Shown piece by piece: positions 36,096 through 48,717 of a DNA stretch of 64,000 nucleotides. A program made the position numbers and the translations under genes. The stretch is from Kalaharituber pfeilii (lineage: Eukaryota > Ascomycota > Pezizomycetes > Pezizales > Pezizaceae), in assembly GCA_015179045.1 (NCBI GenBank), contig WHUZ01000056.1:124001-188000 (forward strand), written 5' to 3'. Below the pieces are notes generated by a model. It ran no database searches, was not told where the DNA came from, and worked only from the letters and a program-made list of their open reading frames with translations. How positions within the stretch are numbered: position 1 is the stretch's first letter; each line of letters starts with the position of its first letter.

Positions 36096-39000
36096 GCATG
36101 TAAGCTTCCTGCAGGTAACAGGGCAGAGGTGAAGCAACAAACAAGTAATCCACCTCAACAGAAGGAGAACAGTGGTATACCAACAAGCAGAGGTCAGGCG
36201 GTATGGGTAAGAGGTATGAAGATTCAGGTTGCCGTGAGAGCCGTGTGCGGAGTACATTCAAGTGCAACAACAAGTGTGTAGGCATGCGGGCAGTTCCATA
36301 AAAAAGTTATGGTTCAGCAAAAAGCCGCATAATACCTCAACAAAAAGATTGGATAGGTCCAGGATGAGGCTTCAATCAGGTATGTAGAGCCCCAGAATGT
36401 GAAAATGAACAAACATGAATATGTATGATACCATATCCATTTTCAAGCGTTGCCATGGGTCCCCCGGTGCCATGCCGATTTTCGCAGAATTGTAATTGGG
36501 GGGCTGTTGCGGGGTAGGGGCCGGGGCAAGTTGTTAGTGTGGATGGGAGTTTGGGTCAAGGGTAAGGTCATTGAAAAGAGAACTTTCATCAAAGGTTGTA
36601 TTGGTAGTCAGCTTTGCCAAGGCAAGATTGATGTTGTCTACGGAATATCGTAGCTTTCTTGGACTGGAGGGGCGCGAAGAGCTTCGTGCAGCTGTTTTTT
36701 ATTCATCCCGTCAGAAAAATTCGTCAGCGTCAGTATAAGCAACAGCGGGACAACTACTTCTGAAGTAGAGGCCCATGTCTTGGGTGAAATTGTGGTGATG
36801 ACCGTGATATTGGGATGACATATTAGAAGGCAAGTAGATGCAATCGCAAATAGGAGCCTGTTTGATGACAAATTTGTACGAGGAGAAAGAATACATACCC
36901 ATTCACAAGCAAGCCGGGTGCCCACTCGAGTTCTACCTCTATTGCTCCGATATACTCCAGGTCGGGGTATGTTCTGGACACTACTTGTTTCTAGATTATG
37001 ATTTTGCAATTTTGCCTACGTTAGCCTAATAACTCCTACGAAGCTTCCCTCGTGCTATTCTATCTTTAAACATAGCATTGGAAGAAAGCTAGACAATAGG
37101 ATTGGGCTAACATTGATGGAGCCATACGTATATTCTGTTCATGCAGCTTCTCGAGATTGAATACACCCTTGACGAGACTGGAGGCACGGGTATTTTGTGT
37201 GATCTCAACCTGTGCAGTATCCATGAAGATTGAGAATCATCCATCTGACCGTCAACGATATGTATGCGCTTTTTCCCGCTGTTGCCCATATTATCTGCAT
37301 GTATCCCTCGACTTAGATCGGAACGCAAGGAAGAGGTATATATGTCTGCATCGTATGGATTGCCTTGACTGCCAACAATAACATACCTCATTCTCACCTC
37401 CGTAGTCTCAACATGTGCCACTTGTTCCTGCCGCTCCGACGTAAATGTATTGAGGACCATCTTCTGCGTATTATACAAAAACTCAATTACCTTCTTTTGA
37501 CATGCCTTGCCCAACTATCCTCGACATTTGTTCTTCCCTGTGGTACGTGTCGCCGTCCCATTCCCCACTCTGCTTTCCCTTCCCTCGCACATCTTTTCCA
37601 TTCACTGTTGCTGTGTCTTCACTCTTCCTTCTTGTGCCAATCGACATTGCCACTGCTCCAAAGGTCGTGACTCTCCTCAATTCCACGTCCTGATGTATTT
37701 TGTACTCCTGATTTCGAGGTTGACGATGATGAGGAGTTTTTCTATCACTATGTTATTTCCCGGATGTGGCGACAGTAGCTTTCTCAATGCTGCCGCTGAT
37801 GCTGCTGCCTTAGCAGACCTCACACCTTAGTTTCCGTCTTTTTGCCCTCTAGATGTTGACGTAGCCTTTTGCCATAACAAGCACTGCTATTGATTTCCTT
37901 GGGCTCAACTCGGAAATCGTAACTTTAATCCTTCCAACACTCAGTAGAGAGTCCAAATCCGACCCCAACTACTGTGATCTCGCGCCAAAAGGCCGTAAGG
38001 TAGTCCCGTATCATCATAGCACTGTAGACGACCCGAATCTCTTCAAGCACACAAGGCACCAAATTCACGTTCCAATTTCTTTGTCTCTCATCAGTGCGTG
38101 TTTAGCAATTCGTGCCCGTAAGTTACTCGATGCTCTGCAATGCTGTCCAGGATATGAATTCGATGGTAAAAATCAAGCAAGCTCGACGTTATGCGGGTTC
38201 AGAGTTTCATTGTTTTTGTTTGGGGGGCTTGTGGACGGGCCGCAAGTAACCCTCCCCGGCACCAACTGTGCTGTGAAAGTATTGGCTGCTGGTCTGACAA
38301 GATGTGATAGGATACAGTGACCTGTAAAAAGTCTTGGGGATTAGGCAATATTGGGGTAAGTGCATCATGCAGACCTAACCCCCAAGACTTTTTATGGTTC
38401 AATGTATGATATGATTAGATTAGATCAATTATGGTGATCTATATCTCATCTTCGGGCATGAGCACAAGGCAACTGATAATAGGAGGGGAAGGGGGAGGGG
38501 GAGGCGAGTGGTGCCTTGTAGAAAAAGAAAACCAACGACAGTTCATTTTTTTCAATACCTTAACTTCTATATATCATTTCTTAGATTAGGCTTTACAATT
38601 CCCGCATCAAGATATCATTGTACCCTTTCGGCTTCTGATGTAAATCTAGAACTTACCCTGAGCTCACTGACGGGAATGTACAATTGAACTTTGAGAACAA
38701 TAAGGGCAACATCATCTCATACCATGGAAGAAACGAAGGTGAATAACATGTTTACGCCTAATATTTCAAGCTTGCACCCTCGCCCACGCCACATGATCAC
38801 AAAATTTCAGCCATCTAGTGCAGGTGACCTCTGCACTACATCCTACAGTGAAAGACTCTTTTTCAAATGCATTCCTTGTCTAGTTTCCATCTTTGCAATA
38901 CTATGCCATGTGGTATCGAAAAACAAACAATTAAAAAAGAATTACTATAATCAGTCACAAATACAGAAGACCGAAATTAAGCAACATGCAATGCAATCAC

Positions 39001-40360
39001 CACCATTCTCACCCACTCCTTCTCGTTACCCCTCGTTCACCACATTTCTCATTCCCATACAAATGCTTTAGGCAAGGCCATAGAAAAAAGGATAAAAACA
39101 AGTACAAACCTTTTTCTTCTCGAAAACAAAAAAAAAAAAAAAAAAACGAGTACAGCAGCATCACCAATAGGGTATCCACTGGTAATTCCATCAAGCCACC
39201 TCCCCAAACACAGAAACAATAAGAAGTGCATCATTCAGGATCGTCGTCCAGATGCTGCTGTACCGTGCAATGGTAACGAGGTAGGTTCCAAAGGGTTGGG
39301 GAAGGGCATGCCCGAGCATGCTGAGCATGAAATCTGGGTGGGAGTGGCCTTATCAAAATATTGAGTTAATGTGGAAACTTGGATATATCAAGCTAATTAC
39401 ACTTTGTGGTCATAGCAAGGGACAAACATGGTAGGACTGAGTATCAAAGTAGTATCGTAAAGAAAAATCAAGCAAAGCAAAAAAAAAAAAAAATTTAACC
39501 TTCTCAATTACAAATCTTGATATTTGAAACCTCGATATCTGCACAATTAACTCCATCGTAGTAAAGTAACAAAGCAATAGGAGAAATTCTATGTCATCCC
39601 ACGTCAGTTACATGGCAATTCTATCTAGATACCTAAGAATTTAATGCATAAACCCTCCTATTCTTGCCCTCTCTCCAAATAGAGCCTTCAAAATAGGGAT
39701 GAATGCCAATTTACAGATATCTCCTCCTCCCGCGCCACCCTTTGTCTCAAGCTCCCATCGAAACGCTCCAAACCTCATATCTCTCAAATTCACAATCGCC
39801 AAAATCAACACATAAAAAGCATATAGCGCTCTCCACCGCTCCCTGCACTTATCCTCCTGCTGCTGTTGCAGCGCCTGCACACTCGCAGTATTCCACCTGC
39901 GCTGGCGGTGCCCCCAAATCAGCCGCAGCAATTCCATCATCGGGTCCTCAGCCCCAGTTCCAACCCCATGCCAGGCGTCCCTTGCATTTCCAGATGTCCA
40001 CCCCCAGCCCCCGTCCATCCTCCTCCTCCTCCTCCTCCTCCATACCTGCAATCAACTCCGCTTCCGAGGGCCAAGCAGGGGATCATCGTAGCCCAATGAG
40101 CTGAGAAAGGAGCGCTTACGATCCGCTTCGTTGGGTCCTGGGCTCTACTTTTTACTGGTTGGTTTGTAGTAGCAGTCAGACAAGACAACTTCGGGGGTCC
40201 TCGTGCTGCCCTCTGCTGAGGAAGTGGCCGGAAGTGTTCCTTTTGGTGCTGCATATGTCGGCTCGGATTGCCGCTGGGTACCTTCAGAGGGGTTTCTGCA
40301 GTCTGCGGTGAGGCTATATTCAGCAGAACTTGGGTTAGTCACGTAATTTTACCGAAGGGG
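36096..40360. other. Intergenic with several unsupported frames
   Basis: Contains the 70-bp foldback at 38.3 kb and poly-A runs at 39127-39146 and 39480-39493. The frame at 39641-40051 (minus, GC-rich, one hydrophobic stretch RWRALYAFYVLILAIVNL and DPMMELLRLIWG) is the most gene-like here. It lacks a credible ATG and I could not tie it to a family. The frame at 37107-37514 (minus) is likewise unassigned. Confidence 0.45.
38325..38394. repeat. 70-bp near-perfect foldback with TA ends
   Basis: Arms of 21 nt (38325-38345 and 38374-38394) are complementary except for one position. Each arm starts TAAAAAGTCTTGGGG when read inward. The 28-nt loop contains a second small palindrome TGCAT-C-ATGCA. 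The structure resembles a minimal foldback element or a strong RNA hairpin; no gene flanks it closely. Confidence 0.85.
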
Positions 40361-43300
40361 GAACTATGAAGAAGGTACGAGACTATAACAAAGAAAAAAG
40401 GGGTAAGTAATGCAATTTCGTAAATGTGGTCCATAAGCGATGCAGCTATCGCCCTGATTTCTGTGCATCGATCTTACAGCCGAATATCGGGATGAACACC
40501 GAAGATCTGGATTAGGGTATAATGTGCAGGAATGGACATGAACAAATTTAGCATATAGAAAGTGTGTGGTAGTGGAATAGCAAACATACCAGCGGACGCA
40601 GCAGCCTCATACAACTTCGAGCTCCCCCCGCCTTTATTTTTGCCTGCCTGTGTTTCCTATCCTCGCCCGGTCTGCGGCAGAAGCCGGGAACTGTGTTCGG
40701 TATCTGCTGACGACGAATCCATTCGATCTGGCTTATAAGTGGTGCCGTAAGTAATATCTTATCTGGGCGGTGTAAGAGACTCCTATCTCATTTTTATGCT
40801 TCACTTCTCTTCTCTCCCACTTCCCTGTTCCAAATTCGCCTCCTCTAACTCAGCGACGTGTGAAACTGCGAATTGGCAGTAGATACTCATGCCCATGATC
40901 CGTATTGACTACGTCGCTGCCTGATTGCCTGCATGGATCCTGAATGACGACACAGTTCCAACGATAATCCAATCTAGGAGCCTGCCCTCACAGCCAAAAG
41001 CAATAATGTGTAAGGTTACCGGGTTCGGTTCTGTCAGATATTATTCAGTAAAGCTCTGAATGTGATGGAGCAAGCTCCAAGAAAGTTTATGCAAGACGAT
41101 GTGGCGGTGCAGAAACGGATATGCATAAGGGCCACACAACAGCCACATGCTTCAGCCAGAACTATAAACGGCGTTTTAGTCTCGTGGGATCGCAAACAGC
41201 ACTAACTGACCGCTTCAAATATATACTGTGATGATTTTTGTGGTTATACAAAAGGTAAAGTTAGATTACACAAGCTGGGATGATACGTCGCAGCTACAGT
41301 GCTGCATGTGTATCCGGTGAAGTACGAGGCATAGCTAAATAGATATTACTGACAGATACATTTGTAATGGGATTAATATTAGCTGGTAGAATAATATAAA
41401 CTAAACGTTAAAGATACAAACATCTCTCAGCAAGCCTACTAACTCACCAACCTGACAAAGTATAGAGCTCTTATGAATCAGGCTGCAGGATGTCATATGA
41501 GACCAGATGCTCATGTAAGCTGAAGTTTGCATATCAGTTAACCTCAAAACGATGATGACTTATTGACTACTAAAACAACGAAACGGTACCCTCGCGATCG
41601 TACGTCCGTAATTTTTATAGTTAAAAATAAATGAATAAAAATATGGCCATCTCTAGTCCCCTCACAACTCTCCTCTGTTATCTCCATGCTTCTATATTAT
41701 GCGATCGGGCGTAGCGTACCCGGAGTAATCGATCCCAGCCTGACGATCACATCCAATTTCGACACAGGCGACGGATGAACTTAAATTAGGCGAACCTAGC
41801 GTGACATGTAACGTAACGTTAACCTCGAAACTCAACTTCAACCTCAAACCTGACACCCCTCTTTGCCACTTTATAATTAGCATGGGCTATCCTATGGCTT
41901 GGTAATGTAGCTAAGACAGCAAACACATGGGCGCGAGACACGCCGACGAAATACTAGGGCAAGTTGTCGTCAGTTACAAGTTAAGCCAAGCCGTAGGAGC
42001 GGAAGGGAGGAAATGAAGGCGATACATATGACTGAGAAACAACTTAGAGTAAACTGTGCATGCAACACCCCGATACCTGCATATAAGGGCCGAAGCCGGT
42101 ATGCTAATGTCGGACCCCATATCATGCTTTACGTTTACTAATAAATCACCCACTTGCGTCGACTCGGGTAGTTCTCCCGCAATTGAAGCACAGTTAGATG
42201 GGGCCATTGCTATTTTTGCTGTTGGGCCCAGTGTTATGGCAAGGACAGGATCTTGTTGAGTCAATATTCACGGCAAGGAAAGGAAGTTAAAGAAATCAAT
42301 GTGGAGCTACAATCCGTATCGAAATACTGGATGCCTCAACCATTGAATTATGCCATCATACCATCGGGCCCGGGGCATAATGTCCACTCACTCGCGCGAG
42401 CGGCGAGGAGGAGTTCCGAAGGCTAGCGAAATGGCGGCAAAGAAGCATTCCTACCGACCGCCAGTTCATAGTAAAAAATTCCTGGGGCCATACCTACATT
42501 TCGCGGCCCGCCAATATGTATACTGCAACATGCAAAGTAGACAAGGTCGCGTTTATATATATACAGAAATTCCCCACATATACAAAAATTCACTTCATTC
42601 CTCACCTATAGAGTACACTGAGAGCCAAATGGCAGGTACAAAACAGGATAAAAGTAGTGGGTTCTAAGTGGGCAATTAATCGTAGACCGAGGAGTAAACA
42701 ATATATCTCAGACCCCACTCAGGTGCATACACAACTATCACCCTCACTCATTGTTTACAAATTGATAGATATATCTACACGCGCGCGCTCAGTCGATTGC
42801 ATACAGGTAACACATGATGCAAGATATATACGCGCAATGTAAATTATAAAAACTTGATGAGATGGAGTGAGTATAGAGTAAATGTCTATGGAGTGAATAT
42901 TAATGGCCCAATGTCCAAGCGCCAAGCCCAACTGACAGGAAGTGAGTAACAGTGCACTAGCAACCCACGCTATGGTAAGTTGCCGGTTTTGCACTAGGGA
43001 CATCCTAGTGAAGCTAACTGCCAGACTAGTGAAGCTAAGGTTTTCATTGGCGTCCCAAAACGGCAGCTGCTTTCAACGGCCGCCCGACCAGATTGTCCTC
43101 AAGATTCCTGCCCCTGAACAGACGAACGCAGGCACAAGAAATTTCTAGTTCAATCTCAAACAATTACTGTCATGAAAGTAAGTGGGATTCCCAGGAATTA
43201 TGCGCTAACCCCATTGCTCCACCTCAGCCGCTACGGGGCACCCTGCCATGGCGAATAGCTGTAAGCGGGGTTACGTTATTTAAAAAAAAAAAGAAGAAAA

Positions 43301-46300
43301 AAAAAGCCCCACACGGGGCAAATTCATTGACAATGAATTACAAGCAGTCTGAGGACGGACTGAATATCTCATTCATGGTATCAAACATCTTCGGTGACAC
43401 AAAACACGATCATGAAAGCAAGCAGCAAGAGCAAAGTTGCACCGAATTCGAGTCCCTCATTACTTGAAGATTTTGTTGCGTAACCTATGTGTTAGGATTG
43501 TGGCCACTTGGGTCCTGTCTCGAATATTGGTTTCATCTCCCCCCAGCGCAGCGCCTGCCCACAGAGGTTCGCGTTATACATTTGTTAGTTCCATATTCAA
43601 AAGTAAACAAACCTAACAACTCCAGCTGTTGACTTAACCACTGGTGACTAGCAGTATAATCAGAAAAGATGCAGTCCTCTTTTGTTTTCGTTGTCCTGAC
43701 TGAGACCAGGCCATGGCCTAACTTTCCTAGGCCTTTCTCCGGAAGCGCAATATACCCTCTTGCCCCTTGTTACCCCGTCATAATCATCCGATAGACCAGA
43801 TCCTCCCATCTCTTGTTTTCTTTTCTTGCTCTCTTTTTTCCAGACCGGCCCCGCCACCGTTCAAGCAAGGAAGTAAAGGATAAAGGCTGCACCCAGGCTT
43901 TGAGACTAGCGTGACTTTCCCCAAATCTTGCGAAAACGGGGAGTATAGATGCAAATTGAAAGTGCAAAACTTGAGTCATGACATGCATCCTGAGGATATG
44001 ATAAAAGACCTGGGCCAGGCAACCAGGGCAAGAAGGCGCGGCGGCAAATTGCAAACGGGGATTAAGTACATACTTTTACCAGTTGTCGGTTAGAGATAGG
44101 GAGGTGATAGCCTCGGGTATTAATTGTTGCCAAAAGCTGGCGCTGCCAAAGTTGACGCTGTATATGCTTGTCATGAATGTCAATAGCAGGCCTGGGAATT
44201 CTGCGTTGTAGACAAGTTGAACAGATAGATACATTTGATATACCAGCAGAGTACTTTTTTACGTCCTTTGTTTTTTTTTCCTGTCCATTGATCTGCTTCA
44301 GGTAATACTTTTGTGTCTCGGTCAATGTCTCGCGCCCCATTGCACTCCTCTCGCTTTATAGCCAGTTCAGCGTTTCACGCACAGATGGTCTAGCTATTCA
44401 GCTAGTGTTAATGTAGCAATGATGACAAGTATAAGCTATGATGTGATAAGATAGTTGAAATCTGGGGCTGGGTCCATTGTATTAGCGAGATCGTTATTAG
44501 CTATATATATAATATTTAGATGAATTTCAATACGCTAATACCATGTTCGACAGTAATGGCTCAAAGTTGACTTTAACGCTCTTTTCTCACAGCAATATAT
44601 CTCAACATCCAGGGCAGCTGGAGTCTCTTAAGTAGCATAGATCAATAGAGGAACTCTGGAGCTTTCTAATGGCATCAATTCCATTGGCATGGAAACTGCG
44701 ATATCCGTATTCATTGCTTATCATGATGTGATTGAAATTATCTAACTGCGAGAGATTTAATATTAGAATAATCTTCAACTGCAAGCTTACGACTGCAGTA
44801 TTCAGCGGATATACGTCGAAGCGGCAGAATTTAAGGTGTAGTATTGCTACCCTGTGTTTATCCATAGGGGAACAGCATACTACCGTATCGAATTAGTGTC
44901 AGTGGCGAATAAGAACAAAATATATTAATAGGAGCGAATGAAAAGAACGATGTGTATGTATGCTGTTCCTAAACAGAGCTTGTGTGCCGATAAATTAGGC
45001 TATCTTCTGACTTCATCATTGTGGAAGTCCAAAATGGGCCTCCGATCCTCGGCAGCATAAGCATAGGGATAGAATATATAACAAGTGGTCAATGAGAACT
45101 AGGACCGGTTCGACAGCAGCAATCTTGCAGTCTGCAAACTTCATAAATGTGTTACCAAGATCTGCCAATAACAACGGGAGACAGTATTTGGCAAGCTGGG
45201 CTTTTCGGGCAAGATCCAGCAATTACATATCTATAACTTGCAAGAGGTGGCATAAGAAACCGTATGCCTTTTAATAGATAAATATATACTCATGTGTAAA
45301 TAATGGACACGCCTGTGCGATTGTGAAATATACGAAGTAATTAAATGGGCCTTGTACGGTCTTGTTAATTGAATATACACTTGAAGACCGTTGCAATATT
45401 CAGAGTAATTCCCAAATGCAATGTATGACATATATATCGATATCGATATACAGTATATCCCCAGTATTGCCCAGCATTGAGTGTTTCTCAGTAAGGTAGC
45501 TCATCGGTGTGTATTAGAGGCTGAGTACTCTCGGATAAACGTTCTTTGGACTAAAAACTTGAGGAGGAACAGAAGAAAAACAGACTGTCCCGTCACTGCC
45601 TCACTCTCTCCCAGATCCTAAACTGCCAAGATGGGAAACCCTCATAGTCCAACCTGCCAAGACTTGAATTCCCTAATCTGGGTGCGCAGGGCGTAGCCTC
45701 CTCCATAGTCTAGTCCTCCCCGCCTACATACAAAGCTAGACCTATTTTGGTTAATGATGTCGCCTTGTTTGTCATGCAGCCAGCTACGAGTACCCGTTTT
45801 CTGAGCCTTAACAAACATATTCCACCAGAACTGCAGATCTATTGGTGCATAGGGCTGGGTATTTCGAAAAGCGGAGACATGTGCCAAACGTGTCGCAAAC
45901 ATTTTGCAGTTAGTCATACGTATTTCATTCCAGCCCTACTTAATTGCGAGGCTGCTACCTTCATATCGAAAACGATTGCCAGTGCATGAACAAATGAATC
46001 GTGCTGATAGCGCCACCGTTTCTACTCAGCAAACAGACTGCTCGCCTCGGAAGGAAGATACGCAAGCACTTTCGGATCTTTCTTTCTCCAGAGTACGTCC
46101 TGCTTTAGTCTGCTGTGTAATATCGGCGTGAGTCTCCTCTGGCAGTAGCACTGTGCTACATCTAATGCAGAAACCCTCGCCGTTTCAAGCAGTGTGGTCA
46201 ATAGCTGTATGCCGAGACAAATACGTACAGGCGGCCTTTCCCGCCCTCATACCTGGCGATAAGACAGCAATTTGAAAGCCTCCCCTTTGGCATCCTCCAT

Positions 46301-47348
46301 CCAGACTCTGCATTTGGTTAGTATTGAAGATAAACTTGTGGTGCCTGATTAGAAGAGGTAAAGTCAATTGAAGTGGAATCTTCATGAAGTTGCAAGATTG
46401 CAAGATGTTCTTGGCTTATACTAGTACTTAAGGATATGCTAGTGTATCTAGAACAGAAACAGCGACTTGTTTCAAACCCAGCCACACCAGTCCTGCGTAT
46501 TAAGCATTCTCGAATCTGCGGAGATATAAGCCGAGCAATAAGAATGCATGGGCAAAAAATTGCAGACATGCCTTTGAGGAGCACAGTGAAGAGTCGATCT
46601 ACAATAATAGTTCATCTGGTTGCACAACCTTCCTTTGTTTCATTTATTTTCGTTCTGTAAAAATCGACAGGACTAGACTCGCACAGCTAAATTGTGGGGT
46701 GACTTGAACAGGCATCATACTCAAGTAGTATTATCTGTATGCATAAGGCGAAAGGCCGAGAGGTAAAACGCAGGTAGCAGAGATATAAGCATATCCAAAA
46801 CCAAGAAAGACGGTTGAAAAACAAAAAAAGGCGAAGATTAACAAGTAGGATGGAATAAAAAGTAAATTCGAAATGCAAACTTGATGTATGTTGGTAGTGG
46901 ATAAACTACTCCCCGATGATGCAAAAGGAAGAGGAATAACGGGAAAGAAATATTGCCCCGACTTTTGAGGAGGAAAAAGAAGTAGAAAGAAGGAGAGAAA
47001 ACAGGCTAACAGCGCATAGATAACATGATAGGATCCTTACATCAACCGTAAGTAAAGGAAAAAAAAAAAAAAAAAAGAAAAAAGAAAAAAAGGAGGAAAA
47101 AAGTAACATCCCAATATTTAACGTGAAAAGTAACCAAAAAAAGCCAAAAAGGAAGTTGCCTACCCCCTAAACTCCGGCCTCATCCCAGAAAAGATGTGTA
47201 AAAAAAGCGATTAGTCCATTTTGCCCTCTACCTTGAAAACCATTACCCAGTCAAACAACACATTTAGAAATTTTCCTCCCTGAAAACTATATTAACGAAG
47301 GTGATATTTTTAGCACATTTATTTCAGTATTGCAAAAGTTGCATAGGA
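40361..47348. other. 7-kb AT-leaning intergenic region
   Basis: No gene is supported on either strand. Open frames are short, lack family motifs and do not chain through credible introns. Local features are A/G-rich runs at 43281-43304 and 47059-47098, an 18-bp palindrome at 45433-45450 (TATATCGATATCGATATA) and GCGCGCGC near 42780. The last few hundred bases before 47349 are probably the 3' UTR of the bHLH gene. Part of the region may be old, fully degenerate transposon DNA, but no ends are visible. Confidence 0.5.
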
Positions 47349-48717
47349 CTATATCGAACGTCCGCCGGGTGCAGAACTGCCTGTAGAATTGCGTTCTTCC
47401 AATTCTCTCAATATTTCCCGTAACCTCGCATTCCCGACTTTTAGGTTTGCAACGTAGACAGCTGCATGCTGCAATACGGCGCTTTTGCTGTATCCACCAC
47501 CTTTCAAATCAGGTACCATTTCGGTTAACGTATCAAAACCATGTTTTATTTGATTTCGCCGCTTCTGCTCGCTATGTATGTGGTTGGCCCTCTTTTCTGC
47601 CTCCGTCAGCTGGTCTCGTTTTCCACCTCTTTTTCCTTTTGGCTGAGGTTCGGTTGATGATTCTTTTCTTGTCCGCGATTTTCGAGCTTGCTGTTGTAGA
47701 TCACCATCATCCTCTGCAGGCCGCTTGACACCGGCAGATTGGTTTGCCGACAGTGTAGGTGATTGTGTGTGACCAGATGTTAGTGTACTACCTGCGTCGC
47801 TACCTACCAAGTCTTCACCTATTCGCTCGAATTTAATTTCTACGGGTGAGTTGGCCGCAGTATTCGTGGCTGATTCTTGCACTGTGACCAAGGCTAGGAC
47901 CTTCCGCTGGATATCCTGTTCGTTGGTGACTGATGTCAAAGGAGGATGGTATCGTGAATTTGTGAAATGCGGGTCTGAGCCCCATGCAAGTGTGTTCAAC
48001 GCAGCAGCTTCCGACGGAGTTTGTAGCCCGGTGCTTTGTGGTAGCAGTCCATGAGCTTCATTGAAAGGATTAACAATAATTGGCTGACTGCTGGCTGACT
48101 GTGGTGGTGATGGAATGTTCATGCTTTGTACTGTACTGTTATTGAGATTTGGGCTCAAATTTTCGGTCATAGTACTTAGCGTCGAGCTGGCAGAAGGTAG
48201 GGTACTCGCAACTTGAAGATAAGACTGTAGGTGTTGCGAGACACCAGAAGTTTGTGGGAATTGGGAATCATTATCCCAATAGTCTAGGGCAGCACTGAGC
48301 TTCGACTCATATAATAAGCTGGATCCAGGGTCCTCAGTAATCGTCTCCAAAAAGCCGCTCAGCGAGCTGTATTCGTGGTCATTCAATAATGACGGGCCTG
48401 GTGCTGGTGCTGGCGGGGAGGGTGCAGGGTACTGGTTTAGAAACATTCCCTCATAATCTGTGATGCCATTGAATACCATTAGCTCGAAACTGATCGATCT
48501 CATCAGCTAATGGTTCTTATGCAAGAGTGAGCTTACAGCTACCCCCGTATGAGATTTGAGGGAGAGCGGAACGGGAGGTTGTTTGCATTTGCAGCATTTC
48601 CTCTTCGTGTGGTGAATGTGGCACAAGCTGGTGATAGTTATGTGTGTTATTGCCGGGGGTACTGTTGGGCGAGGACTGAGAATTATTGTAATTGAGGTGA
48701 TGAAGGGTATTATTCAT
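47349..48717 (-). CDS. bHLH transcription factor
   Basis: Two exons, 48717-48537 and 48457-47349, separated by a 79-nt intron (donor GTAAGC, branch GCTAAT, acceptor CACAG) and joined in phase; 429 residues. The ATG at 48717 begins MNNTLHHLNYNNSQSSPNS; the open frame extends further 5' but without an ATG. The N-terminal two-thirds is Ser/Pro/Asn-rich and acidic in places, like an activation region. Near the C terminus lies the basic helix-loop-helix: RANHIHSEQKRRNQIKHGFDTLTEMVPDLKGGGYSKSAVLQHAAVYVANLKVGNARLREILRELEE, with the His-Glu-Arg (H..E.KRR) basic-region pattern that reads E-boxes, followed by a leucine-zipper-like tail. A preceding KGKRGGKRDQ stretch is a likely nuclear signal. It resembles the Mlx/Ino4/Yas-like class, so it may heterodimerise. 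Target genes are unknown. Confidence 0.88.

Noticed and set aside
37107..37830. Minus-strand frames with coiled-coil-like composition
   Set aside because: Multiple stops between fragments in all frames and no family match, so neither a gene nor a defined pseudogene can be supported.
39641..40051. GC-rich minus-strand frame with one hydrophobic stretch and DPMMELLRLIWG, vaguely GET2-like
   Set aside because: No ATG at the frame start, no second and third membrane segments expected of GET2, and no clear splice partner.
45433..45450. 18-bp perfect palindrome TATATCGATATCGATATA
   Set aside because: AT-rich self-complementary strings of this length arise easily from dinucleotide repeats; no context suggests a function.
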